The notes under the pieces: model-generated | Database searches by the model: none | Seen by the model: the letters and a program-made list of their open reading frames with translations, nothing else | What the model was told of the DNA's origin: nothing | From: an uncultured Chlorobiaceae bacterium | GTDB lineage: Bacteria > Bacteroidota > Chlorobiia > Chlorobiales > Chlorobiaceae | DNA length: 64,000 bases | Reading direction: 5' to 3' | Assembly (NCBI GenBank): GCA_903836465.1 | Contig: CAILRB010000066.1 | Coordinates: forward strand, 1 to 64,000 | Program-made: the position numbers and the translations under genes | In this document: positions 1-8,509 of the stretch, piece by piece | How the letters are laid out: every line of letters begins with the position of its first letter | Position numbering within the stretch: the stretch's first letter is position 1

Positions 1-43
1 ACGGTATACGAGAAGGGTATCAAGCTCTATGGTAAGGAAAAAA

Positions 44-104
44 AGAATCTGGAAAAAAGACTGATGCGCTCACCAAGCCTTCATTGGTGGGATATAAGCA
101 TCAG
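44..104 (-). terminator. Probable intrinsic terminator of the ydbL/ynbE operon
   Basis: A 7-bp outer stem (61-67 with 98-104, CTGATGC/GCATCAG) encloses a 6-bp inner stem (71-76 with 84-89, CACCAA/TTGGTG) with a 7-nt loop. On the minus strand the hairpin is followed at once by TCTTTTTT, as in a rho-independent terminator. The ydbL stop codon lies inside the hairpin. The internal loop is asymmetric (3 versus 8 nt), so the structure is imperfect. Confidence 0.55.
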
Positions 105-377
105 GCCTAAAATGGTATTTTTATAATGACGGCGTCCCTTATTCTGAGCGGCAACTTTTGCATACTCTGCACGACGGGAATTGTTGATGCTGGTAATCAG
201 TTCCTGGGCATCTGTCGGGGCTCCCGGAGGAATGGCAAGAAGACCGTTGTCAACCTCACCTGCAAGTCCACTTTTGCGAGCTGTTTCAAGGTCAAGTGCA
301 AAAGCTGTAGAGACTGTGCCAGCAATCATCATCACCGCTACCGTAATTTTTAGAGCAATTTGTTGTATGGTTCTCAT
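81..377 (-). CDS. ydbL: YdbL-like (DUF1318) exported protein, unusual C-terminus
   Basis: A 98-residue protein starting at MRTIQQ, chosen because GGAGGAACACAAG precedes that ATG; the frame is open about 20 codons further upstream but without such a site. An N-terminal signal peptide ends near TAFA. The conserved DUF1318 core follows: L-D-L-E-T-A-R-x-x-G-L-x-G-E, then IN..R..EYAKVAAQNK. In the family this is a periplasmic partner of YdbH/YnbE. After AAQNK the sequence departs from the family, which normally continues with a segment containing a conserved AG.K. The last 18 residues are therefore probably foreign to the fold or reflect decay. It follows ynbE in the same direction. The YdbL identity is good; its functionality is uncertain. 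Confidence 0.7.
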   Translation of the reverse strand: MRTIQQIALKITVAVMMIAGTVSTAFALDLETARKSGLAGEVDNGLLAIPPGAPTDAQELITSINNSRRAEYAKVAAQNKGRRHYKNTILGLMLISHQ

Positions 378-393
378 CTTGTGTTCCTCCTGG

Positions 394-600
394 TTAGAAT
401 AAACCTTTTTTGTTGTCAAGCAGGGAGTCAAGTTCACGGTCTACCTTGATCCTGATTTCGTGATCAATCTTGATGTTCATGTTGATGACAATAGGTTTGT
501 CGGGCGCTTCAATCTTCACTGTAGGGCTGCATCCCGTCATGAGTACCCCCGTTGTGATCGAAAGAAACGTCATTACCTTTATAATGTTTTTTCTCTTCAT
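394..600 (-). CDS. ynbE: YnbE-like outer-membrane lipoprotein
   Basis: A 68-residue protein with a lipoprotein signal peptide: an N-terminal hydrophobic stretch then a lipobox ending ..LMTGC, so Cys24 would be lipidated. The mature part contains the family pattern VKIEAP.KPI.INMN.KI.HEI.IK.D.E, closely like E. coli YnbE. In E. coli YnbE bridges the outer membrane to the inner-membrane AsmA-like protein YdbH in lipid transport. Here it sits 16 bp upstream of the ydbL-like gene in the same direction. No ydbH-sized gene is present in the window, so the partner must be elsewhere or absent. Confidence 0.82.
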   Translation of the reverse strand: MKRKNIIKVMTFLSITTGVLMTGCSPTVKIEAPDKPIVINMNIKIDHEIRIKVDRELDSLLDNKKGLF

Positions 601-630
601 AATGGTTCGTTTATTTCTTTTGAGAAGTGT

Positions 631-1110
631 TCATTTGTGGTTAAAATATTTCATGGCAATGGTAACCTCCATCTGATCGGTATTGAGAGTAAACACGGAA
701 TCGTCGTATTTTGGCCCGCCCATCCCGATTTTAGGATTGTTTGAAACTCCAACGCCCTCTTTGGGTATGCCGAAAAAGTTTGTGTCCAGTTTTCCGTTAC
801 TGTTTTCGTCATGGATGATGCTGACTGCGTAGGTGCCATACGGAATATTATTAAAGACAACCTTATCCTCTGTGCTGGTGATTTTTTTTAGTTGATTGGC
901 ATAAGCGTGTTCATGCTTGCCAGGAAACCCTTTTTTTGAATTGTAGAGTGAAACACCAAGGATGCCGTCCGGTTTAATTATATCGGTGATGTGAACAATT
1001 ATGCAGCCAAACTGGTTAGGAGTGACTGAAGTCGCGGGAGATTCCTCTGCCAGCAGTTTGCTGGTTACTGTCAAGAGAAACACAAAAAAAAGAATGAAAT
1101 TTTTTTTCAT
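631..1110 (-). CDS. DUF2141 exported protein
   Basis: A 159-residue protein counted from MKKNF; the frame extends 20 codons upstream but the internal ATG begins a clean signal peptide (KKNFILFFVFLLTV..., likely cut after LLA). The mature part is a predicted all-beta DUF2141 domain: a hydrophobic strand, then SLYNSKKGFPG, then YAVSIIHDENSNGKLDTN and FGIPKEGVGVSNN, the signature of this family. Its function is unknown; it is typically a secreted or periplasmic small beta protein. It is co-directional with ynbE-ydbL (30 bp gap) and may share their transcript. Confidence 0.75.
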   Translation of the reverse strand: MKKNFILFFVFLLTVTSKLLAEESPATSVTPNQFGCIIVHITDIIKPDGILGVSLYNSKKGFPGKHEHAYANQLKKITSTEDKVVFNNIPYGTYAVSIIHDENSNGKLDTNFFGIPKEGVGVSNNPKIGMGGPKYDDSVFTLNTDQMEVTIAMKYFNHK

Positions 1111-1462
1111 ATAAGTTACCGTTATGTTATTAATTATCGAGAAAAGATAAGCCTTTTCCTGGTTTTTCAAGTTAGATTTTGGTTAGAAGCAGATCTCTCT
1201 TATGAGCCTGATTAAGCACTCATCTGTTGCTGGAAGAATGGTTATCAAGGCACTTGTTTGAATAAGTATCTTTATTGAATGGATTGTATTTTATTGATAT
1301 GACTTTTGTAAAAAAAAGTGTAAAATGGTTTACAATATCGCTCTATTATGATGCTGCTGATTGTTTATAATTGCTTCTGTGCGTTTCGGGTTCCACCTTG
1401 ACGTGGCACTTTCCTCCTTGTTGTCTTAACATTAGTCGATACTACATAATAGAAGTGAATCC
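1111..1462. other. Divergent intergenic region (352 bp)
   Basis: It separates the minus-strand envelope genes from the plus-strand kinase gene, so it must hold both promoters. It is AT-rich around 1260-1340. I see no RNA gene, repeat or remnant ORF I could defend. Confidence 0.5.
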
Positions 1463-3202
1463 ATGATGAAAAAAAGCACCCCCGATGCTGGGAATTATTC
1501 TGAATTAAAGCGCCTTATTGAAGAGCGACTGCCAAAGCGTTTACTTAAGAAAACAGATGGTTCTATTTCAATCAATGAAATGCATTCGATTATCCATGAA
1601 TTATCTGTTCGTCAGATTACACTTGAAATGCAGCAGGAGGAACTGCTTCAATCGAGCGAGGATCTGGAAAAGGGACTGGAGCGCTATACTGAGCTTTATG
1701 ACTTTGCGCCTCTGGGCCATTTTACCCTTGCATTTGACGGCACAATACTCGACGTCAATCTGACCGGGACGAAATTGCTTGGTATGGATCGAGCCTTATT
1801 GATAGGGTGTCGTTTTGAAACGTTTGTTGTCCGTGAAGATGTAAAGGTTTTTAATGCATTGATAGAGCAGGTTTTTAATCAACGAGAGCCCGGGTATTGT
1901 GAGGTTAGCCTTTTGAATGATCAGGAACCCTCAGTACATCGGCTTACGGTTCATATTGATGCGGTCGTTACCAGTGATAGTCAGGAATGTTGGGTGGTTC
2001 TTTCTGATATTACCCGTCAGAAGCAGATCGAACAGGAGAATGCCGCATTGCAGCAAAGTATGGTTCAGGCCCAGAAGATGGAGTCAATTGAGAGACTTGC
2101 AGGTAATGTTGCGCATGATTTTAACAATATGCTGCAGGTCATGCTTGGTAAAATTGACCTTCTGATGGCTACGGAGGAACTCAAAAGCAGTACCAGGGAG
2201 ACTTTTTCTGAGTTGCGGAATGCCGTGCTGCAATCCACAGGACTTACTTATCAATTACTTACTATTGCCCGAAAACAGAGCATCAATCCAAGGACTGTTG
2301 ATTTCAATGCTGCAATTGCCAAGATGCTCACGATGCTGAGATTCGTTATAGGCGAGCATATCACACTGATTTATACACCGGGAGATAATCTTTGGCCGGT
2401 GAAGATGGATGTATCGCAACTTGAACAGATTTTGGCCAATCTTGCAACAAATTCAAAGGAAGCTATTCAGAACACCGGAACTCTCTCTATCGAAACCCGT
2501 AATGTAACTGTTGATGAAGCATTCTGTAACGTTCATCCTTATACCATGCCCGGTGATTATGTTTTACTTGTTGTGCATGATGATGGATGTGGTATGGACA
2601 AGGAGACACTTGATTCTCTTTTCGAACCTTTTTTTACTACCAAATCCATAGAGTCAAGTACAGGTCTTGGCCTCGCAACGGTCTATGGTATTGTACGGCA
2701 GAACAAAGGCGCCATCAATGTTTTCAGCCAAAAAGGAACAGGAACAACATTCGAGATTTATTTACCACGAAGTGTCGGTGAAGAGAGTTCGATTCAATCA
2801 GCAGGAGTAAATGGAACGTCCGGTGTTGGCAATGAAACCATTTTGCTGGTCGAGGATGAGCAATCAGTAAGGGATGTGGCCCGAGCATTTCTGGAAAGTT
2901 TCGGCTATACTGTTTTGGTGGCTGAATCACCAGCAGAGGCACTTTCTCTTTCTGATCTCCATTCGGGTGCGATTCAACTGCTCATTACCGATATGATAAT
3001 GCCGGGCATGAGCGGCAGGCATCTTGCCTTGCAGATGGCAAAGAGCCGGCCGGAGCTCAGAAACCTCTTTATTTCAGGGTACTCAAGCGACTCTTTTGAA
3101 CTCGAAAAAGAGTCAGGTATTTACATGCCTTTTCTTGGCAAGCCTTTCTCCCGCATGGAACTTGGGCATAAAGTAAGAGAAATTCTTGATGGTGTTGTGT
3201 AA
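1463..3202 (+). CDS. PAS hybrid sensor histidine kinase with C-terminal receiver
   Basis: A 579-residue soluble protein with no signal peptide or membrane segment. Order of parts: N-terminal helical segment (1-70), PAS domain (about 72-190, ending in DITRQKQIE), HisKA with phospho-acceptor His218 in NVAHDFNNML, HATPase with N box NLATNSKEA, G1 DDGCGMD and G2 GLGLATV, then a REC domain (about 450-575) with acidic pair VEDE and phospho-Asp in LITDMIMPG. It is a cytoplasmic sensor of the same architecture as the larger kinase at 35.8-38.3 kb. No DNA-binding output regulator lies beside it, so its target is unknown. The first two codons are both ATG (1463 or 1466). Confidence 0.88.
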   Translation: MMKKSTPDAGNYSELKRLIEERLPKRLLKKTDGSISINEMHSIIHELSVRQITLEMQQEELLQSSEDLEKGLERYTELYDFAPLGHFTLAFDGTILDVNLTGTKLLGMDRALLIGCRFETFVVREDVKVFNALIEQVFNQREPGYCEVSLLNDQEPSVHRLTVHIDAVVTSDSQECWVVLSDITRQKQIEQENAALQQSMVQAQKMESIERLAGNVAHDFNNMLQVMLGKIDLLMATEELKSSTRETFSELRNAVLQSTGLTYQLLTIARKQSINPRTVDFNAAIAKMLTMLRFVIGEHITLIYTPGDNLWPVKMDVSQLEQILANLATNSKEAIQNTGTLSIETRNVTVDEAFCNVHPYTMPGDYVLLVVHDDGCGMDKETLDSLFEPFFTTKSIESSTGLGLATVYGIVRQNKGAINVFSQKGTGTTFEIYLPRSVGEESSIQSAGVNGTSGVGNETILLVEDEQSVRDVARAFLESFGYTVLVAESPAEALSLSDLHSGAIQLLITDMIMPGMSGRHLALQMAKSRPELRNLFISGYSSDSFELEKESGIYMPFLGKPFSRMELGHKVREILDGVV

Positions 3203-3206
3203 CGCA

Positions 3207-4073
3207 TTATAAATCGGCAGCGGGCATAGAGGAAACCTCTGCTGCGGTGAAGACCGGACCCTCTTTGCAGACATAGACCGAGCCGACATTGCAGCGCCCG
3301 CATTTACCAACCCCGCATTTCATGCGATTTTCGAGCGTTGTGTAGACATTTGTTTCATCAAAACCAAGCTTTTTGAGCGAGATCAGGGTAAATTTGATCA
3401 TGATCGGAGGTCCACAGATAACGGCGATGCAATTTTCGGGAGAAGGAGCAACATCTTCAAGTACGGTAGGAACGAAGCCGACCTTGTTTTTCCAGTCTGG
3501 CGATTCTCCACCCGGATCGACGGTGAGGACGAGATCGACATCAGCGCGATCCTGCCACTCTTCCAGCTCGTGCTTGTAAACCAGATCAGCCACAGTGCGG
3601 GCACCGTAGACAATAGTCACCTTGCCGAATTTTTCACGTTGGTCAAGGCACGACCAGATAACGCTTCGTGTCGGCGGTAAAGCTATTCCACCCGACACAA
3701 AGAGGAGATTCTTGCCCTGGAAATTTTCAATGGGAAAGCGGTTCCCGTATGGACCACGAAAGGTGATGAGGTCGCCAATATCCGCATTCGCCAGAGCAGA
3801 AGTTACCCGTCCGGATTGGCGAAAGGTACATTCGATATACTCGTTGCGGGTTTCAGGACTGGCGACACAGAACGTACTCTCTCCTTCGCCGTACACACCG
3901 TACAGCCCAAACATTCCTGTACGGAAGGTTTTTTTGAACTGCTCATGGTCCTCCTGGTCCTGAAATTCAAGCCTCAAAGTTTTTACGCCTGGCGCTTCGT
4001 CGTGACGTCCGACGATTTTCATGATGGCAGGCTTGTAGATGTTTTTTTGCACGCTTTGGATATTTTCTGTCAC
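3207..4073 (-). CDS. flxA: FlxA-like NAD(P)H:ferredoxin-type FAD/[2Fe-2S] subunit
   Basis: A 288-residue protein of the ferredoxin-NADP reductase fold, like AsrB and sulfhydrogenase gamma subunits. It has an FAD-binding barrel with FCVASPETR, an NAD(P)-binding half with LLFVSGGIALPPTRS and VICGPP, and a C-terminal [2Fe-2S] motif CGVGKCGRCN plus a distal Cys in VYVCKEG. It starts with GTG and overlaps the flxB stop by 4 bp, indicating coupled translation. In the Flx-Hdr complex this subunit is proposed to exchange electrons with NADH. It is the last gene of the hdr-flx operon and converges on the histidine kinase gene only 4 bp away. Confidence 0.85.
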   Translation of the reverse strand: MTENIQSVQKNIYKPAIMKIVGRHDEAPGVKTLRLEFQDQEDHEQFKKTFRTGMFGLYGVYGEGESTFCVASPETRNEYIECTFRQSGRVTSALANADIGDLITFRGPYGNRFPIENFQGKNLLFVSGGIALPPTRSVIWSCLDQREKFGKVTIVYGARTVADLVYKHELEEWQDRADVDLVLTVDPGGESPDWKNKVGFVPTVLEDVAPSPENCIAVICGPPIMIKFTLISLKKLGFDETNVYTTLENRMKCGVGKCGRCNVGSVYVCKEGPVFTAAEVSSMPAADL

Positions 4074-5083
4074 GAATGTAATGTTGATATTTTTTGTAAC
4101 GTCTCAGTAATACCCATGTCTACCGGGCATTGTCGCGAACATCGGCCACATCCGCTGCAACTGTTAACGCTGAACTTGCCGGGGAAATAATTGAATTTGT
4201 GCATGATGCGCTGGCGCCAACGTGCAGATTGAGTCGAACGTGGGTTATGGCCCGAAGTATGCATCGTAAAGAGGGCAAAAGAGCAGCTATCCCAGTTTTT
4301 TCTTCTGATGCCGCTATAGGTATCACCTTCATCCTGAATGTCAAAGCAATGGCAGGTCGGGCAGAGATAGGTACAGGAGCCGCAGCCGATACAACGCATT
4401 GAAATATCTTTCCAGAATTTGCTTTCAAAGTTTTCTGGATTCTGCAGCCATGCAACGCAAGTGTCAAGATCAAACATTTCAGGTACAACCGCCATCGGTG
4501 CTGCGGGTTCAGAGCCCTCCTGCAGGAATTCGGCTATCGTCAAAAACGCTTCGCGCCCCCGGTCGGTAAGCTCTTCTACTTGCCATCCCTTATTATTTTC
4601 AAGCGGTCGAAGCAGAATATCAGAGCCGTTGGTAGTGTCAGGTGCAAGTTTAAGTGACGTACATAAACAGAAATCATCTGATTTCGTGCAGGCAATGGTT
4701 ACAATAACCGAATCATTGCGTCGCTGAAACCAGTATTCATCCTTGTAATCCCATCCGAAAAGGGGATCGTCAATAGACAATCCTGCTGCATCGCAAGGCC
4801 TGACACCAAAAATTAATCTTTTTCCCGAAGGAGGAGTGAAATCCTCGGTGTTGATTGCCTGCTGTTTTATCGTGTAACGCAGCATCGGTTCAGTTTGCGG
4901 AAAAAAGAGTTCCTTGAGTGAACGATCGGGCAACACAATCCCCAAATCAAAATCTGAAGCATGTTCAACTGCGGCATAACTCGAAAAAGTGTCTTTTGTT
5001 ACAGGCCCGATCACAGAAAAGCCTGCAGATTGCCATCGTGTGACACAATTATCAAGTTTGTCGCTGAAAAGAATTCTTGTCAT
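4070..5083 (-). CDS. flxB: FlxB-like 4Fe-4S electron-transfer subunit
   Basis: A 337-residue protein from MTRILFSDKL; this ATG was preferred over one 19 codons upstream because CTAAGGAAC lies just before it and the longer form would overlap flxC. It resembles AsrA/HydB-type iron-sulfur subunits. There is an N-terminal domain with GVRPCDAAG (typical of this family) and two ferredoxin-like cluster motifs, CIGCGSCTYLCPTCHC near residue 220 and CSGCGRCSRQCPVDMG near the C-terminus. It would relay electrons between the FlxA flavin and the HdrA side. The gene is 13 bp downstream of flxC and overlaps flxA by 4 bp. Confidence 0.85.
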   Translation of the reverse strand: MTRILFSDKLDNCVTRWQSAGFSVIGPVTKDTFSSYAAVEHASDFDLGIVLPDRSLKELFFPQTEPMLRYTIKQQAINTEDFTPPSGKRLIFGVRPCDAAGLSIDDPLFGWDYKDEYWFQRRNDSVIVTIACTKSDDFCLCTSLKLAPDTTNGSDILLRPLENNKGWQVEELTDRGREAFLTIAEFLQEGSEPAAPMAVVPEMFDLDTCVAWLQNPENFESKFWKDISMRCIGCGSCTYLCPTCHCFDIQDEGDTYSGIRRKNWDSCSFALFTMHTSGHNPRSTQSARWRQRIMHKFNYFPGKFSVNSCSGCGRCSRQCPVDMGITETLQKISTLHS

Positions 5084-5096
5084 ACGAGTGTGTTCC

Positions 5097-5927
5097 TTAG
5101 AGAATGAATGTCTCGGAATCTTCCTTTTTGAAACTTGCAAGCACTGGTTCCTGGGTGGTGCTCATACCGGCAAAATGATCGAATGACTCAAGCACCTCCG
5201 CTGCCATTCTGGCGTTGATAAGGCGAAGCGGAATATTGACGGGACATGATCGGTCGCAGTTGCCGCATCCAACGCAACGTCCGGCAAGGTGAAATGCCCG
5301 GACAATATTCCATTCGAAGTTTCCAAGAGTATGCGATGAGGTATTGACCCATTGAGGCTGATTGCTGTCGACAATACATCGGCGGCAGTAGCACATGGGG
5401 CAGGATTGTCGACAGGCATAGCATTTGATGCACCGGGAAAATTCCTCCTTCCAGAATGCAAATCGCTCCTGAGGGTTCATCTGCTCAATCTGGTATAAGA
5501 GTGGCTCGCTGCTTTTTTCAGGAGGGTTCTCTTTTATTGAGCTGATAAGTTCTGAAAATTCTCCAGCATGTTCGCCTGAGAGCGAGCTGACCTCTCTGCC
5601 AATCGAATCAAACCCGAAAATAATGATCTGGTCAACATTGAGCTGTGATTCTGCGGCAAGGATATTGAGAGAACGAATCCCCTCGGGTCGAAGAAAAATG
5701 GCGACACGTTTTTCATCACTCAGAAGCCCTTCGGTAACCAGATAACCCGATAAATTCGCGATGCAGTTGCTGTCGAGCACAAGCTGGTCAGCCTCTTCGA
5801 ATGATCGGACAAAAAGCGGGCGGCGCCGGTCAGCAGTTGAGCCTGGACTATAGCCAATCACCATTTTTACTGAACCATCAGCAAGAAGTTTTTTGGCTTT
5901 GCTTCTGTATTTTTCCTGTGTAATCAT
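5097..5927 (-). CDS. flxC: FlxC-like dicluster ferredoxin-type subunit
   Basis: A 276-residue cytoplasmic protein. The N-terminal 150 residues have no recognised cofactor motif; the C-terminal part carries a Cys-dense segment CIKCYACRQSCPMCYCRRC near residue 165-183 and a second cluster CVGCGNCDRSCPVN near 220. This layout matches the third Flx subunit found beside HdrA in anaerobes. It sits 13 bp from both flxD (upstream) and flxB (downstream). The role is electron transfer inside the complex; the exact wiring is inferred. Confidence 0.8.
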   Translation of the reverse strand: MITQEKYRSKAKKLLADGSVKMVIGYSPGSTADRRRPLFVRSFEEADQLVLDSNCIANLSGYLVTEGLLSDEKRVAIFLRPEGIRSLNILAAESQLNVDQIIIFGFDSIGREVSSLSGEHAGEFSELISSIKENPPEKSSEPLLYQIEQMNPQERFAFWKEEFSRCIKCYACRQSCPMCYCRRCIVDSNQPQWVNTSSHTLGNFEWNIVRAFHLAGRCVGCGNCDRSCPVNIPLRLINARMAAEVLESFDHFAGMSTTQEPVLASFKKEDSETFIL

Positions 5928-5940
5928 TGCCTTGTTATTA

Positions 5941-6390
5941 TTAAAGTGTCGCTGGAGCTTCAGTTTCCATGATCAACTCTTTGTATTGATCAAAAGGACC
6001 AAGCTTGCGGATATCTTCAGTGACGTTGTTAATAAGATCAGCAAATTTGCCACCTTCAGCCGCACTGATCCAGGAGAACTTTACCCGTTCTGGTGAGATG
6101 CCCATAAAGTCGAGAAGAGAACGAAAAACCATCCACCTCCGTCGTGCATGATAGTTTCCATGGGTAAAATGGCAGTCACCGGGGTGACATCCACTGATCA
6201 AAATACCGTCAGCGCCTTTCTGAAGAGCTTTAAGGATAAACATGGGGCTTATTCTGCCGGTACAGGGAAGACGGATAATACGCACATTCGGGGCATATTT
6301 CAGTCGGCTCGTCCCCGCAAGGTCAGCACCGGCATAGGTACAATAGGTGCAGACAAACGCAATGATTTTTGGTTCAAAAGTTTCACTCAT
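5941..6390 (-). CDS. flxD: FlxD / MvhD-like [2Fe-2S] subunit
   Basis: A 149-residue protein with the MvhD pattern: C-T-Y-C-T-Y-A-G-A-D near residue 14, LPCTGR near 42, and SGCHPGDCHF near 66. These Cys ligate a [2Fe-2S] cluster that in methanogens passes electrons from hydrogenase to HdrA. Here no hydrogenase large subunit is nearby; the donor is instead the FlxA-FlxB-FlxC unit. The gene lies 52 bp after hdrA and 13 bp before flxC. Confidence 0.88.
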   Translation of the reverse strand: MSETFEPKIIAFVCTYCTYAGADLAGTSRLKYAPNVRIIRLPCTGRISPMFILKALQKGADGILISGCHPGDCHFTHGNYHARRRWMVFRSLLDFMGISPERVKFSWISAAEGGKFADLINNVTEDIRKLGPFDQYKELIMETEAPATL

Positions 6391-6442
6391 CAGCGTACTC
6401 CAGAGGCAAAGTTCGGTTCATTCACGATAAAAATTAAGTTCA

Positions 6443-8413
6443 TCAGAGAGCCATCACTTCAGCAAAGATTTGTTTTTCGGTAAAGCCTGCCAGGTCGATA
6501 CTGTTCGATCGACAGAAGGTGACACAGGTGCCGCAGCCCTGACACAATCCTGGATTTACAGATGCCACCCGTTTGATGATTCGTCCGGAACGGTCGAGAA
6601 TATCTTTTTGTTCAATGGCGTTGTATGGACAGGCAAGAACGCAGCCCCAGCATCCGGCACAAGTAGCTTCGTTGGTTGAGGCAACGACTGGTTCCCGTTC
6701 CAGTGTTTCCTTGCTGAAAAGAGCAAGGACCTTGCTTGCCGATGCTGATGCCTGCGCAATCGAGTCAGGAATATCTTTTGGTGACTGGCATGCACCGGCA
6801 AGGAAAACTCCCGCCGAAGATGACTCGACAGGCCTCAGCTTGAGATGAGCCTCGTTGTAGTAGCCGTATTCGTCGTAAGCTATGCCGATGGTTTTGGCAA
6901 ACTCTTTTGCATTTGGCTGCGGGACCATAGCCGTAGCAAGAACGACCATGTCGGCGGGTATGGTAACGGGTCTGCCGAGAAGCGTATCAACACCCCGTAC
7001 CATCAGTTTGCCATTTTCAAGCCATACCTTGCTGACCCTACCCCGGACATACGAAGCATCATCTTCCTCAATGGTTCTGCGGGTAAATTCATCATATCCT
7101 TTGCCGGCAGCCCGTATATCCATATAAAAAACATGAGATTTTCCGTGATGAACCTTATGGGCGTAAAGCATGGCATGTTTTGCGGTGTACATGCAGCATA
7201 TTTTGGAGCAGTAGCGTACACCTTTTGAGGGGTCGCGCGATCCGGCACATTGGATAAACACTACTGTCTCCGGCTCCTTGCCATCTGAGGGGCGAAGAAT
7301 CTTGCCTGATGTCGGACCGCTTGCTGTAGCAAGGCGCTCAAATTGAAGACCAGTAATGACGTCAGGATACTTCCCATAGCCATACTCTCCATACCCTGCA
7401 GTATTCTGGATCTGAAATCCGGTGGCAACAACAATAGCGCCTATATCAAGGTCAATGAATTCGTCCTGCATATCAAAATTAATTGCATTGATCTGACAGG
7501 ACTTCATGCAGGTTTTGCACTTGCCGTTTTTGAAGTAAATGCAGCTCGCCTTGTCGATGACCGGGATATTTGGAACAGACTGGGCAAACGGGGTATAAAT
7601 TGCGGTTCTTTTACCCAGGCCGCAGTCAAATTCACTCGATATTTTTTTAACAGGACATTTTACCATGCAATCGCCACAGCCAGTACAGACGTCTCTGTTG
7701 ACGTAACGCGATTTCATCCGAATCTTTACCTTGAAATTACCGATGAAGCCATCAACATGCTCAACTTCAGCATAGGTCAACAGGCGAATCTTTGGGTGTT
7801 GAGCTACTTCGACCATTCGAGGAGTCAAAATACACTGTGAGCAGTCGAGTGTCGGAAACGTTTCGGATAACTGCGCCATGTGGCCGCCAAGAGAGGGCTC
7901 TCGCTCGACAAGAACAACTTCCTGGCCGGCATTGGCAATATCGAGGGCAGCCTGTATACCGGCAACACCTCCTCCTATGACCAAAGCCCGGCGGGTAACA
8001 GGAACCTCGATGGGCTGAAGTTTGTTATTACGCTTGACTTTTTCAATCATCGAACGAGTGATGTCCATGGCTTTTTCAGTAGCCATATCATTGTCGTTAT
8101 GCACCCATGAACATTGTTCGCGAATGTTTGCTATTTCACAGAGATAGGGGTTCAGGCCCGCTTCAGCGCAGACCTTGCGGAAAGTAGCTTCATGCATTCT
8201 TGGGGAGCATGCGGCTATAATGACACCCGTAAGGTTATTGTCGCGAATGGCTTTTTTGACACTTTCCTGACCAGGTTCTGAGCAAAAATATTTGTATTCA
8301 ACAGAGACAGCCACTCCAGGGTGTTCTCCTATAGCGGCAGCAAGTTTGGTACAATCAACCTTTGATGCAATATTTTCACCGCAGTGACATATAAATACTC
8401 CAATCTTTGCCAT
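6443..8413 (-). CDS. hdrA: HdrA-like flavin/iron-sulfur subunit
   Basis: A 656-residue HdrA. An N-terminal domain contains CHCGENIAS and the Cys of IIAACSPRMHE. The FAD-binding core has GGGVAG at 147-152 and the Cys motif LDCSQCILTPRM. An inserted ferredoxin unit follows (CTGCGDCMVKCPV and CKTCMKSCQINAI), then GVFLAGACQSPKDI, and C-terminal clusters CAGCWGCVLACPYNAI and CQGCGTCVTFCRSNS. HdrA flavin is the bifurcation site in methanogen Hdr complexes. Here the enzyme probably couples NADH, ferredoxin and a disulfide or thiol partner. All expected cluster ligands are visible, so the gene looks intact. Confidence 0.93.
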   Translation of the reverse strand: MAKIGVFICHCGENIASKVDCTKLAAAIGEHPGVAVSVEYKYFCSEPGQESVKKAIRDNNLTGVIIAACSPRMHEATFRKVCAEAGLNPYLCEIANIREQCSWVHNDNDMATEKAMDITRSMIEKVKRNNKLQPIEVPVTRRALVIGGGVAGIQAALDIANAGQEVVLVEREPSLGGHMAQLSETFPTLDCSQCILTPRMVEVAQHPKIRLLTYAEVEHVDGFIGNFKVKIRMKSRYVNRDVCTGCGDCMVKCPVKKISSEFDCGLGKRTAIYTPFAQSVPNIPVIDKASCIYFKNGKCKTCMKSCQINAINFDMQDEFIDLDIGAIVVATGFQIQNTAGYGEYGYGKYPDVITGLQFERLATASGPTSGKILRPSDGKEPETVVFIQCAGSRDPSKGVRYCSKICCMYTAKHAMLYAHKVHHGKSHVFYMDIRAAGKGYDEFTRRTIEEDDASYVRGRVSKVWLENGKLMVRGVDTLLGRPVTIPADMVVLATAMVPQPNAKEFAKTIGIAYDEYGYYNEAHLKLRPVESSSAGVFLAGACQSPKDIPDSIAQASASASKVLALFSKETLEREPVVASTNEATCAGCWGCVLACPYNAIEQKDILDRSGRIIKRVASVNPGLCQGCGTCVTFCRSNSIDLAGFTEKQIFAEVMAL

Positions 8414-8509
8414 AATATCAATCGTTTAGTATAAAACTGCTGACTGGAACAGCTCACTGAAGGAGCCTGAAACAATGCGTCTTGTTAATTTCAAATATTT
8501 GACCGTATT

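Noticed and set aside
61-104. Hairpin considered as an integron attC or IS200/IS605 end
   Set aside because: No attC core boxes or transposase nearby; the T-tract on the minus strand explains it as a terminator of the ydbL operon.
3203-3206. Possible terminator between the kinase and flxA genes
   Set aside because: The convergent genes are only 4 bp apart and no hairpin with a T-tract is present.
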